Shown piece by piece: positions 33,201 through 43,250 of a stretch of 64,000 nt of DNA; position 1 is the first letter of the stretch, and each line of letters starts with the position of its first letter. The DNA is from Astropecten irregularis (lineage: Eukaryota > Echinodermata > Asteroidea > Paxillosida > Astropectinidae): the NCBI GenBank assembly GCA_963971285.1, contig OZ020254.1, positions 19,436,932 through 19,500,931 of the forward strand. The letters are read 5' to 3'. A model generated the notes under the pieces. That model searched no databases and was not told where the DNA came from. It worked only from the letters and a program-made list of their open reading frames with translations. The position numbers and the translations under genes are program-made.

Positions 33201-34754
33201 ATTTCTTCTGCATCTGCCTCCGCTACTTCTTCGGTAACGCTTGACGAAGTCCTAAATATGATGTCTGGAAAGTCTGTATGTGCCGGCTGGGACGTCGTAT
33301 TCTCCATGACAGCCAAGGAGGTGAATGACCAACTGTACATGCAGTACACAAACCGTTTGGGAAATCCTAAATTCATAAGAGAAACTGGAAATGTTGTAAA
33401 TGAGACGAAAACATCAGAGGGCGCCACTATCAAGACGGTATTCAACTTCGTCTTCAATGCTCCTCGGCTCCAGTTTCTCCTGAATAATTCACATTCTGCC
33501 CAGATCTTTCTTCCCATCATATCAGGTCACTATGAATACTCCATTTATGCCAACGGTGCCAGGGTATTTTCTAGTAAGGCTGATGTGAAGGAGGCCGATA
33601 TGTCTTACATTCAGGGAGATGTCCCTTTGTATATCTTGCCAGGATCTGTCTCCTCCCAACACAATGTTGCCATCAAGCTCAATGGTGGTGCCTTCTCGGC
33701 AAAGAATTTTGAGGCTGGAGTTTCAAACCCAACACTTCGCAGTGTCTTGACCGATTACTTTACCAACTTGAAAGACGGGTACGAAGTGTACACTCTTGGT
33801 ACGCTCGATTTTGCTGCGAATTCAATCTTACAGTCATTGATACCAACTGATTTCATGTTTAATGTTTACCATACTCCTAGCAACCGCGACCTTTTGCAGC
33901 TTTTTGTCGCTACAACAGGCAAGTTGCAGTCATCAACCTCACTCTACTTACAGGAGCCCATTCCTACTGTGTATCAAAGCTCCTTGATCATCAATACTAA
34001 GATCTTCTTTGAGGATATTCTACCAGCATCTCTTGGTGATGGTGGGATACACCTTGCCTTTGACCCAGTTCCTCCCGCTGATGATGGCAATAAGGATAAA
34101 GTGTGGTCCTTAAAAACCACTGCTGGGTCCGTTTCCGCTCCCTTTCCTGAGACAATGGTGTCATGTAAAAGAAATGAAGATGGTTCATGTTCTGAGCAGT
34201 CATGGGTCAGAATTGACAACAACACGGCGGTTGTAGACCTGAGTGGTATGGAATTTCAGTCAGGCGACCAAGATTCGACATGGGATGTCAAAATGAAATG
34301 TATAGTTGATACAAAGAATTATCCCTTCCAATATGGAACTAAAATACTAATTTTCTGGGGTGTGTGGTCTGAAATACGCTATCAAAATTACTCACTGGGT
34401 GTGAATATCAATATGAAAGCCAAACAACTGCCGCTCAACGTCACAGGTTCTGGGCAAAATCAGTTGGTAAAAATTGCGGCCACCCAATCCAATGTGACGC
34501 TGGATGGTAAACTAGAACCTCCAGCAGCTCCATGTCAGTGCAACGACAGAGATTTGCAGAAAGAATTCCTGGAGAAATTAAAGAAATATGTACCAGGGAA
34601 ACTGGTTGACGTTTTCAATAAACCGTTTGACGCTGTATCTCTGTTTGCTCTGAAGAATTTGTTGTTTCCTGCCAAGAATTTGATTAACATGAGCGAATCC
34701 TATGTGCCTGGAGATATGGTTGTCTTTGGTAACTTTAATTCTGATTCAGAATGA
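28989..34754 (+). CDS. MACPF-like multidomain protein, two coding exons, 1719 aa
   Basis: The exons are 28989-30236 (416 codons) and 30843-34754 (1303 codons plus stop). The donor GAG/GTACGT and the acceptor TTTCACGCAG/ATA are both phase 0. An in-frame TGA 12 nt before the ATG supports the start, and 28963-28964 gives an acceptor for the leader exon. Residues 186-197 read Y-x6-Y-G-S-H-F, the MACPF signature with T changed to S, followed by VSSVDIGD as expected for a MACPF strand. Residues about 605-728 are heptad-like coiled coil. About 733-757 is hydrophobic, followed by an amphipathic helix to 790. About 980-1640 is beta-rich with a Ser/Ala-rich linker near 1184-1217. The tail contains CQC and ends acidic. 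No signal peptide is seen. The two-part layout suggests a membrane-acting effector in defence or feeding, but function is inference. An alternative acceptor at 30799-30800 would add 14 residues. Confidence 0.72.
30287..30659. mobile_element. Foldback with two inverted tRNA-like blocks, in the intron
   Basis: The outer arms AGGGTTGCCCTTTATTGAAG...GCATACTCAG and their inverse at 30614-30659 enclose a minus-oriented tRNA-like block (30376-30450, GATTCGAACCC B box) and a plus-oriented one (30510-30590, GTTCGAATCCC). Both share TGGTATGACATC and CCTGAGCCAG. It fills most of the 606-bp intron. Two head-to-head SINE copies or a tRNA-like foldback would both fit. Confidence 0.75.
30843..34754 (+). CDS. 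Exon 2 of the MACPF-like gene
   Basis: A single 3.9-kb open exon with the helical section, the beta-rich section and the natural stop TGA at 34752-34754. It contains potential N-glycosylation sites (NNT, NVT, NYS), but no signal peptide was found to make them usable. Codon use and length argue strongly for a functional gene; none of the shadow frames is comparable. Confidence 0.85.
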   Translation: MPAPSSKDNVTIDVPGSTDATLLGHVVTCGSGQDPVPPTLRLSDCAFKAIKTRFVCGEFYGGLKIISSSDKKGNVIMNGLMFEESMGKVSVVLDVRHSPTLQVLTERLTDIQFALVAAEARLNFLLVNPVSQVQNVEIMKRFLLWLGGVAGSHYQYKNDKLAALQARAMYLASVATNDQGSGVPVPYLRYEAYKDVVNNVQNVLQTASDKLNNFQNQIRDRKAEEREVDREKNLNENIINSGKLLQDYIGTQASYQQSLEDLFSTVVKDKERQLDKASKQADKLSASLTEQRSVVKEAITEYEDAVAEWEKQQTIKAAIDIASNIFALGFTFITPVSPISALKALAETVQKIQKAVSVFNAVIMAYRSIQALPSNPQAVVDALKSIGPNGLVMPSSLEWDEMKVNFDAVLSSGPSVGAKTSLSAAFAVLVLRGKALIQSQKSIQEIAADLSAGQQRISLHKDQKKRLDDLKTNLDAKPQDLAVDKIDLIGLSGQLIFFERQMLMTLASTLVIQDRALQYEYLRPPTTIGSFTMLNLQLAILNQSQSINQGLTVQPFPAKVPKPIIYEIHGVKPESITDNNRYTFEISLNKREFSSYNYVRVEGVEVEIGGIVSTNSGKYYTELVFDGNPFFDRGFDGEALTFQTTSRIFTGLHDVSTSSHVGSDAPVVVENPEASVVTTGEDPFGGKISSITPFSSWQVALPKTKTNEDIRFDDHSRGVTVRLIFYIYAQLKEESIHSSSLQALHLNRGDYVMSHASSGSSIEANSSQMLVGSVAAPLSLVASPSLISSASASATSSVTLDEVLNMMSGKSVCAGWDVVFSMTAKEVNDQLYMQYTNRLGNPKFIRETGNVVNETKTSEGATIKTVFNFVFNAPRLQFLLNNSHSAQIFLPIISGHYEYSIYANGARVFSSKADVKEADMSYIQGDVPLYILPGSVSSQHNVAIKLNGGAFSAKNFEAGVSNPTLRSVLTDYFTNLKDGYEVYTLGTLDFAANSILQSLIPTDFMFNVYHTPSNRDLLQLFVATTGKLQSSTSLYLQEPIPTVYQSSLIINTKIFFEDILPASLGDGGIHLAFDPVPPADDGNKDKVWSLKTTAGSVSAPFPETMVSCKRNEDGSCSEQSWVRIDNNTAVVDLSGMEFQSGDQDSTWDVKMKCIVDTKNYPFQYGTKILIFWGVWSEIRYQNYSLGVNINMKAKQLPLNVTGSGQNQLVKIAATQSNVTLDGKLEPPAAPCQCNDRDLQKEFLEKLKKYVPGKLVDVFNKPFDAVSLFALKNLLFPAKNLINMSESYVPGDMVVFGNFNSDSE

Positions 34755-35764
34755 ATCGAGTCTGAATATCAGGTTCTGTGGCTTGACTCACGGTGTTTGG
34801 TCAAACTTTGGGTAATTATTATTGAATGATGGCCCTGATGGTATTTTGACTGCGTTGTTGTGGAATGATACCATTTCATTGAAAAGATAACGAGTTAGTT
34901 TGAAGTGAAAGAGATGAAGCGATAAATGTATTTGCAAATACTTTCTAGTCCACATTAAGGGGAGTGTATGTCGACAATATTACTGATGCACATCTACTTA
35001 TGATCTGAATATTGAATATTTAATTATTTTGGGTTGGAATAACTGTTGGATTTTCCAGCGGAAGGTTATGATTAAATGATTGTCAATAATTAAATTCCCA
35101 GTAAGAGTACAATAAAAAAACCTTCTTGGTTCAACCCAAGATATTTCCCCACCGTAGTTCAACAGAAAGTTACCAATCTTGGAAGTCATCGCGTTAGCCA
35201 AATGAGTAGTAAAACGAAAATCATTTATGTATATTGTCTAAGTCATCGATTAATATATGTCGTGTAAAATACTAAATCTATTTAATTGTGAGCTGTCACC
35301 CTTTCGTGCTTTATTGCGTTATTCAAATTTACCCTGAACGAAAAAGCACTTCGAAATGTAAAAAGTCAGAATTGCGATGTATAATTACTTTAATGGCTAT
35401 GTCGTCATCTAAGGAAAATTGTAACCAGTATACTTCCCGTGTAATCTTATAAAGGTTTTATAATAGCTCATTGTAACCGTGAAATATGAAATTACTTGAG
35501 GAACGTTTGTTTAAGCATGCATGGATGAATAAGAACTCCGTTCAACTTTGTAGAATACATTCAGTAGGCTACGATACAGTACTACTTTTGTGGCGTTTAT
35601 TAAATGGGTATAACAAGATACATAAGCAGAGTGTACACTAAATAGCGAGATTTCTCATTCCCAAAATCTTTTCATATCCTACAAATTCTATAATTCTTGT
35701 ACGCAAAATGTTGATACTGAAATTTGATTTGACCGTGACACAAAATTGAGATCGTTATTTATAT
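34755..35764 (+). other. 3' UTR and downstream spacer of the MACPF-like gene
   Basis: AT-rich, no gene. An AATAAA at 35111-35116 is the best polyadenylation signal candidate, giving a 3' UTR of about 0.4 kb. Confidence 0.4.
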
Positions 35765-36115
35765 TTAAAGGTAGTATCGATATACTTTGGTAAGAAATGT
35801 TCACAGATTTACGTATAACTTACAGGGTATGAAGATGGTGATGGTAGAAACCCACCGTTAAAATGTTTCCGCTTGAAATGCTGTATTTATCCAGAAATTA
35901 GTAAAACAACGACCGGAAATATTTTAAAAGATCAAAGAAAAAAGAGAAAAGACTTAAGAAATACTGTAGCTGTTTTTCACTGTTTTCTTTTTCAAAAAGT
36001 GGGCAGCGTATGGGACTGAAATTTTCACAGATGACTGTTACTGTATCTGTCTTGATATTTTTGCCCATGAATCTGTATTTCTTTGATAAAAACCAAAGTA
36101 TGATACTACCTTTAA
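35765..36115. mobile_element. MITE-A copy 5
   Basis: TTAAAGGTAGTATCGATATA at the left, AAAGTATGATACTACCTTTAA at the right, TTAA on both sides, and an interior as in the other copies. Confidence 0.9.
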
Positions 36116-37039
36116 AAGCAGTTTTATTACGATAGCTTATTCTGGCCCTATCATTTTTTGTATAAAATGTAAATTACCACTTAATTAGGATGCATTGTAC
36201 TTTAGTCCACTAAATAATTTACTGTGTTAATTTGTTTAACTGGTTCGTTTTCAAGGTCATGATTTTTTTAATCAGATAAGATTTCAATAATGTTTGACAG
36301 TACAGTCCTACAGGCTGCTTTGTATTGACGTCCTAGTGACATAATATTCTATGCGTATTGGTCGGTTGGTTTGAATTAAATACTATTGACTTGAATATGA
36401 TCTCAGTAAAACTTTGAGAATGACTTTATGAATTATGACGATAAAGAATGCAAACATGTATCATAATGTGCGTCTTGCTCGGGGATAAAGTGAAAGGAAT
36501 TTTCATGGAAACGGTGACCTGTGTAAAAACAAAACCAAGTATCCCCTAATTTTTACCTCTTAAAAATGTCTTGCATGGCGTAATGGAGGGCATTTCTACG
36601 GAGGTTTTTACTTTGTTGCCGGTAGTAGGTTTTCAAAAGGTCTTAAATAGCGATTAAAGGGTGTATACTTTGTTTGAGAGAGATAGCATGAAAAAAAAAA
36701 AACACTCACCGCCACTTAGAAAGACTTGGCCCCAAGTCTACATATTACAAGGAATTATGTCCATTGAGTTTTTATAAGTCTGATTTCTTTTAGTCGACGC
36801 ATAATTGTGTTTTTTGTGCTGTATACGTGTTTAGCCCTGATTGAATTTAGAGTTAGCGTAAGAAATGATGATAGAAAAAGTAGAAGTTTGAATCAGTGTA
36901 TATTATCATGAAAACGTTTAATCAGAGTCCTTATATTGAAAAGATTAGTAATACTTAAATTTAGTGCTAGTATTTGCTGATGTATTTGTAGTTATTAACA
37001 TAATGAAACGTGAACTGTATTCTTTTGGTTATAATGCTG
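36116..37039. other. Non-coding spacer
   Basis: AT-rich sequence without repeats shared elsewhere. The last ~150 bp gradually takes on the words of the satellite that follows (TTTGTAGTTATTAACATAAT). Confidence 0.4.
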
Positions 37040-38640
37040 GATAATATACTCAGAATTAGTTGATTCTAAAACAATATTTGGATGGTGTGTTTGTAGTTAG
37101 TAGCATAATTGCAAATGAACTATATTGTTTTGATGATTATACTGGATTATGTACTCAGAATCAGTTCATTCTAAAACAATATTTGGATTGTGTGTTTGTA
37201 GTTAGTAGCATAATTGCAAGTGAACAATATTGTTTTGATTATGATGCTGGATTATGTACTTAGAATTAGTTGACTGTAAAACAATATTTGGATGGTATGT
37301 TTGTAGTTAGTAGCATAATTGCACGTGAACAATATTGTTTTGATTATGATGCTGGAATATGTACTTAGAATTAGTTGACTGTAAAACAATATTTGGATGG
37401 TGTGTTTGTAGTTACTAGCATAATTGCACGTGAACAATATTGTTTTGATTATGATGCTGGAATATGTACTTAGAATTAGTTGACTGTAAAACAATATTTG
37501 GATGGTGTGTTTGTAGTTAGTAGCATAATTGCACGTGAACAATATTGTTTTGATTATGATGCTGGAATATGTACTTAGAATTAGTTGACTGTAAAACAAT
37601 ATTTGGATGGTATGTTTGTAGTTAGTAGCATAATTGCAAGTGAACTATATTGTTCGATTATGATGCTGGATTATGTACTCAGAATTAGTTGATTCTAAAA
37701 CAATAGTTGGATGGTGTGTTTGTAGTTAGTAGCATAATTGCAAGTGAACTATATTGTTTTGATTATGATGCTGGAATATGTACTTAGAATTAGTTGACTG
37801 TAAAACAATATTTGGATGGTGTGTTTGTAGTTACTAGCATAATTGCACGTGAACAATATTGTTTTGATTATGATGCTGGAATATGTACTTAGAATTAGTT
37901 GACTGTAAAACAATATTTGGATGGTATGTTTGTAGTTAGTAGCATAATTGCAAGTGAACAATATTGTTTTGATTATGATGCTGGAATATGTACTTAGAAT
38001 TAGGGGCCACTCAACATTTTCAATGTTTTTGAATTTCGAATTTTTTTTTCCAAATTGTTTTGACCCACCCACCCACTCCCAATTTCGATTACAAAAAACT
38101 CATTTTTCATCAAGTACATTGTATATTTGATATATATTCAAACGCATGTTAAAACTATACTGCAACACAGTATGACAAGATAATGGCTGGAATTGCAATA
38201 AAATGTGCAGGTAAACGATACATCAATATATTGTATAATTGTACATTTGATATCAATTCAAATGCATGTAAAAAACTATACTGCAACACAGTATGACAAG
38301 ATGGATACATGTATTTTCTAAGGCAAGTCAGATAAAAAATTCTGAATTTTAATACAAAAAGTTAATTTCGATTAACAATTTACTTCAATTGATTTCGTTG
38401 ACCCACCCACCCTCTATTTCGAAAAAAAAATCGAAATTCAAAAACATTGAACATTTTGAGTGGCCCCTTATAATTATTGGATTCTAAAACAATATTTGGA
38501 TGGTATGTTTGTAGTTACTAGCATAATTGCACGTGAACTATATTGTTTTGATTATAATGCTGGATTATGTACTTAGAATTAGTTGATTCTAAAACAATAT
38601 TTGGCTGGTATGTTTGTAGCTAATAACAGAAATGCACACA
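37040..38640. repeat. Second 105-bp satellite, about 11 units, interrupted
   Basis: Unit markers GGATGGTGTGTTTGTAGTTA recur at about 37081, 37187, 37291, 37396, 37501 and 37606, onward to 37920, and again after 38490. The period is 105 bp, equal to the satellite at 1-980 but with unrelated sequence. The period is a multiple of three, so minus-strand frames run for over 100 codons as in-phase repeats; I see no start context or domain to call them a gene. Confidence 0.95.
38003..38467. mobile_element. TIR element inserted in the satellite
   Basis: GGGGCCACTCAACATTTTCA at the left is inverted as TGAACATTTTGAGTGGCCCC at the right, with ~35 bp of inverted repeat. Flanks TTAGAATTA and TTATAATTA differ by one base, suggesting a 9-bp target duplication (MULE-like in length; family not proven). 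Inside, a ~75-bp stretch with ACTGCAACACAGTATGACAA occurs twice (about 38107 and 38235). Confidence 0.85.
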
Positions 38641-39267
38641 GAAATAACATAATTATTTGTTTGTTTCCTTTATTTTACCAAAACTTGGAAAACAGACTGG
38701 TGAGAACTTTTATATGCTGGGATCCTTAAACCCAAACATGTACTTGAAAGTCTCTTAACAGCTTATTCTCAGACTACTCAACTTGAGAACACACAAACAA
38801 ACTGAATTCAATATGACATTATGCCACAGCTTGTATTTATTTCAAGTAACAAATTACCAGATACCGAAAGTTATGGGCAAGCTGGCCAGATAACATTAAC
38901 AAGATAAAATATTAGGGCACACAGTTATGCCCCCAAGTGAACTCCAGAGAGCTATTCCAGCGCCTGTCACAGTAAATTTAATCAATTTTAATAATATTTA
39001 GAAAATGCAATGGGTACAATTACAGATGAAAGTTAAGCTAATTGGCTGATATTCTAGACCCCTGATAAAAAGTTTGCTTTGTCTGTCCAATTCCTGCCAG
39101 AAAATGCTCAGTGAGTAATAGGTCTTTATATTATAAATGACTCATAATATTGGCATGGAACCGTTGGCAGTATATAATACCATTTTACACAAGCAAGTCC
39201 CCAAACTGAACTGATGGGAGGGACGTCCCTGATGAACATTTAGGGCACGGAAGAAATAAACTTAATG
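38641..39267. other. Non-coding spacer
   Basis: No gene, repeat partner or RNA signal seen. Confidence 0.4.
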
Positions 39268-39353
39268 GACATAACCATCATCTTCATACCCTGTAAATTA
39301 TACGGAACATTTCTGTGTTGGTTTCTTACCAAGTATGATACTACCTTTAAGTC
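39268..39353. mobile_element. MITE-A end fragment
   Basis: CCATCATCTTCATACCCTGT, then GGTTTCTTACCAAGTATGAT and ACTACCTTTAA: the terminal ~85 bp of MITE-A only. Confidence 0.8.
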
Positions 39354-39599
39354 CGACCGAAAGCACCACAGACATTGACTCCAACAACAATATCCCCATT
39401 CTTAATTCCTTTCAATTCGACATTGAAAGAATCATAGAATGTAGAATGGCCTACAAGTTATTGTATTAATTTCAATTAGCCAGTGTATGGAGATTTAAAT
39501 TCTCAACGTCAGTGCATTAATTCAAAGTAGTGAACAATGCAAAACTACATATAAAGGGAGAGAAGGGGGAGGAAGGGGGGGGGGGAGTCACGAAATGTT

Positions 39600-39830
39600 T
39601 GTTGGGCGTTTTGTGGGAGAAACTTTTTCTTTAATGGGTCTTTGGATCGATCTAGAAATTCCGCAACAAAAGTTATAATAGCGCCCTCTATCATCCGATT
39701 CATACTTTCGGGTTTTCCAGCTTGAAAAATGTACAAACTATTGGTGGAAAACCCCATGCTGTTGTTGTAAATATTGCTACACCTCTAACAAACAACAGAC
39801 AACCCAATCAATACACCAGAAACTACTGCG
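39600..39830. repeat. Dispersed repeat H, copy 1
   Basis: Shares GATCGATCTAGAAATTCCGC, AGTTATAATAGCGCCCTCTA and CTCTAACAAACAACAGACAA with 51085-51290. About 230 bp; ends not resolved. A poly-G-rich run lies just before it. Confidence 0.75.
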
Positions 39831-40213
39831 CGATGCTGAAGCCCATCAAATCTTTATAAAAGTATAAGGCAAATTTTATGTCACTCAACAGAGGGCGCTA
39901 TTGATAGGCTGTAGTGCGACCTTTGACATGACAATATACACATATCCATGATAATAGGGAAAGTCCCAATTGGTCATACTTAACAAAAAAGTGATTCTAC
40001 TCACTGGATCAGTCTATGGTTTACCGGAAAGAATTCCACTGATGGCCACTTTCGGAAAAGGGCGTTAACCATCCATGGAGGTAGGGGTCAACTTATTGGA
40101 TACACGTTATGATGATGCACTAAAGTAGTAGTACACTGTCTATAGACTCGATCGGGGGCGAAGTTTTACTTTTGTTTGAAGAACGACATCATAGATCATC
40201 TATGATTAAACCT

Positions 40214-41008
40214 AGCTGCAGTAACTGTAGCCCAATATTACTCCTGACGTTGTTGTCGTATATAGGGCTACAGGAACATGTATATGGAAATCACGCATCG
40301 AGAATTCCCCACCCCTAAAATGACTGTTATTCAGCGATCTGTGGCATAATGACTCACCCTGGTGTTCCTGATGTCGTGAAGAAGCAATCAGAAGAAACAA
40401 AATTCAATTCCCATTTCGGATTTCAACAAAACGAGCAATTCTCGGCCCAAATCTCAGTACATACAAAAATGACTTGGATTTTGAGACAAATTGCCCATAG
40501 TGCTTTGCGAAATAATATAAGGAAATACATAAGAATTTAACTCTACCCTAGTACCCTGTCCAGTCTACATTCGATTTACGTGCAATGGAGCGAACGGCAC
40601 CAGTCTACTCCACTGATCTACACGTGCGGAATTCTCGAGACGGAATTGTAGACTGGACAGGGTACTAGGGTACTAGAGTTAAATTCTTATGTATCAGTAT
40701 TTCCTTATATTATTTCGCAAAGCACTGTGGGAGATTTGACTCAGAATCCAAGTCATTTTTGTATGTACTGAGATTTGGGCCGAAAATTTCTCGTTTTGTT
40801 GAAATCCGAAATGATAATTGAATTTTGTTTCTTCTGAATGCTTCTTCACGACATCAGGAACACCAGGGTGAGTCATTATGCCACAGATCGCTGAATAACA
40901 GTCATTGTAGGGGTGGGGAATTCTCGACGCGTGATTTCCAAGTTGACTGATCTGTAGCCCTATATACGACAACAACGTCAGGAGTATTGGGCTACAGTTA
41001 CTGCAGCT
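40214..41008. mobile_element. Large foldback element, arms ~360 bp
   Basis: AGCTGCAGTAACTGTAGCCC at the left matches inverted GGGCTACAGTTACTGCAGCT at the right. The arms continue to ACCCTAGTACCCTGTCCAGT and its inverse, leaving a loop of ~70 bp at about 40574-40645. The arms differ at scattered sites and by short indels. The minus and plus frames of 60-93 codons inside are mirror copies of each other and not genes. Confidence 0.9.
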
Positions 41009-41245
41009 ACATTAAACCTAGACCCAGTAACGTAACTGGGGCGCTGTGAACTCGCTTTTTGGCATTCCTGGACATTAGTCCATATTCAATTATTTCGGTT
41101 AGTCTGGTACCCAGCTTCTACAGTAAAGGCCACCAATGGCGTAGACAGGTCCTCAGACCTGGGGGTGTTATCCTCGTGCTGGGTTGTACCGGGTACGTAC
41201 ATTCATTGTGTTCAGGTCTAGACCCAGTAACTGGGTGGTGAACTC
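41009..41245. repeat. Short direct repeat CTAGACCCAGTAAC
   Basis: CCTAGACCCAGTAACGTAACTGGG at about 41017 and TCTAGACCCAGTAACTGGG at about 41218 flank ~190 bp. Each is followed by GTGAACTC and a T run. This could be a small insertion with partly duplicated ends. Confidence 0.4.
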
Positions 41246-41249
41246 CCTT

Positions 41250-41585
41250 TTTTTTATTTTGGGGTTGACGGTCGGTCTAGCGCCCCAGAAAATTGCAGAG
41301 GGTTAAATGTGTTGTAAACAGAAATAATTGTAATTTTTGTACTTGTCTTGTATCTTGTATCTTGTAGTATCCAGGGACTATACTGGAAGTTGAGAAGCCG
41401 AGAAGAAGATACAGTTTTAGAGGTGGGAGGAAAACCCCAGAGTAATATTCTGGGTAAAACCCACAGAATCAGGTAGGGACTGAAAACCCAATCCACTTGT
41501 GAACCGAGCCGGACTTGAACCCGGTCCACAGAGGTGAAAGGCGAGGAAAGAACCGCTACGCCAACCCGACTCTCCTGCTTCACAG
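41250..41585 (-). mobile_element. tRNA-derived SINE-2, full-length-looking
   Basis: On the minus strand: tRNA-like head GGTTGGCGTAGCGGTTC...GGTTCAAGTCC, then AACCCAATCCACTT inverted, a body with GGGTTTTCCTCCCACC and a tail of TTGTATC-type repeats. A plus copy lies at 63622-63905. The GGTTTTCCTCCCACC-like word is seen in central domains of several invertebrate SINE families; that link is from memory. Confidence 0.75.
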
Positions 41586-41998
41586 TATTTGCGCCGTTTA
41601 ACTTAAGAAGTTTAACACATGATGTGGTTGATCACTATTTCTCATGTACAATATTCCCACTTTCTGTCCCAGCCAGGTTTTCTGTCTGGTATTGAATGTA
41701 CTGCCTGATTAGTGGAGGATGACGAAGAAGCCACACTCTATGGAGGTCCTTCGTTATGTACAGTATTACTAACACTAGTAGTATTACTACACTGCAATCA
41801 AGGGAAAGGTGATGGACAGAACTTGGGGCACAGTGACCTGTAACACTTGACTCGACAGTCGACACATGGGGATGTATCATTGTACACATGTAAGTATAGA
41901 TCGATGTGCTAGTTTTGCTTCTTTGCTCACTTTGAAAGTAAATAGTTTCATAATCATCAAATAACAACAGGGTTTTCTTTGTGGTTATTATATTAATT
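41586..41998. other. Spacer with P-like traces
   Basis: TGCAATCAAGGGAAAGGTGATGG, then CACAGTGACCTGTAACAC and AAAGTAAATAGTTTCAT resemble the P-unit boundary region in decayed form. No gene. Confidence 0.4.
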
Positions 41999-42275
41999 TA
42001 AAAAAAGCCGTATCCTCTTTGAGTGATCCCCCATGTACTGTTCTAAGGTTGGAGCATTGCTGCGAGTTTCGATAAAATGATCCCTGGGATATAGCAGTAT
42101 ATGCGTGGTTTCATGGCTTCTGACTGCCTAACAAACAAAAATAATTGAGTATTAGGGACACCACCAACGTAGGGCTGAATAGCTCAGTTGGTAGAGCGCC
42201 TGTACGGTATTCTGGAGGTTGTCGGTTCGAATCCTGCTCCCGGTAAATTTGTCTTTGTTCACCTTTCAATGACCT
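41999..42275 (+). mobile_element. tRNA-derived SINE-1, plus copy
   Basis: AAAAAGCCGTATCCTCTTTG, GGTTTCATGGCTTCTGACTG, AATAGCTCAGTTGGTAGAGCG and GGTTCGAATCCTGC in the same order as 4825-5125 inverted. B-box and tail are intact. Confidence 0.8.
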
Positions 42276-43105
42276 AAATAGTTTGATATTATATTGACAA
42301 TTGGAGGATTGTAACATAATTTGCAAGTTTTAATTCACATGAAAATGATAATAATAATAAAATCTTATATTTATGCGCCAACTCCGTCCAATAGGGTGAT
42401 TAAAGTACAGAATCTATACACAGCTCTTAGAAACATAAACAATGGAGAAAGAATTCAAAAACCTAATTACTTAAAGTATCGAACTTCACCACTAAATTAA
42501 CACATTATCCAAAACTTGAATTAAACAAAAATTATTTCAAATGGTTTTTCAAACTTTCTGAATCCACAAAAGAGAGAATTGCAATTATAGTAAAGGCCAG
42601 TTGTTATCCCAGGATTATCCCAAATCCACATTTATTAACATTAATTTATTGGCAAGCTGCGAAGCAAAGTGAAGCCTATGTAGTAGTACTGTTTGTCCCG
42701 TCTGTCTGTCTGTCCGTCCATCGTGTAATGTTTGTTTTGAGAAGAAATTGCGATTTAATTGAAGTCATGGCATTTATGAGGCGATATAATGGAAATGTTG
42801 AATTTTTATGACTACCTAAGACGCCAGTAAGCTACAATGTTGTTTTTCCTATAATGCATCTACAGCCTATAGTGGACTATTGAGAATCAACTACAGCAAC
42901 GATGGATCCCGACTCTAAACACAAGGATGATGCTAGTACTAGTCAAGATGCTCCACCAGCAAAGAAGATGAATACCAATGAGTCTACAGCACTGGCAACT
43001 ATGCACCCACAACACAAAGAGCATGCAACTACCAGCCAACCCACTCGGCTTTCAGAAAATACGCTCGGAGGTACGGTATTATTGATTGTATCACATTGTT
43101 GTTGA

Positions 43106-43250
43106 GTACTTTTCGATGAGAAAAAGTACGAGTACAAGTATTTTATTATGACTATGACTACAAGTACGGGGCTTTTTTTCTTGAGTACCGGTACTTTTCC
43201 ATGAGTATGAGTACGAGTACTTTTCCAAAGTACAAGTTTGAAAATAAGCA
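43106..43250. repeat. Imprecise GTACGAGTACTTTTC minisatellite
   Basis: Variants of GAGTACGAGTACTTTTC repeat in NLR intron 1, with a weaker second patch at about 43690-43770. Simple expansion; no coding value. Confidence 0.6.

Noticed and set aside
37252-38072. Minus-strand frames over 100 codons with 35-aa repeats
   Set aside because: They follow from a satellite period divisible by three; no domain, start context or splice support.
40212-40975. Mirror-image frames of 62-93 codons
   Set aside because: Both lie in the arms of a foldback element and are inverse copies of one another.
42175-42240. Functional tRNA gene on the plus strand
   Set aside because: Same SINE-1 family, with the same unpaired acceptor stem.
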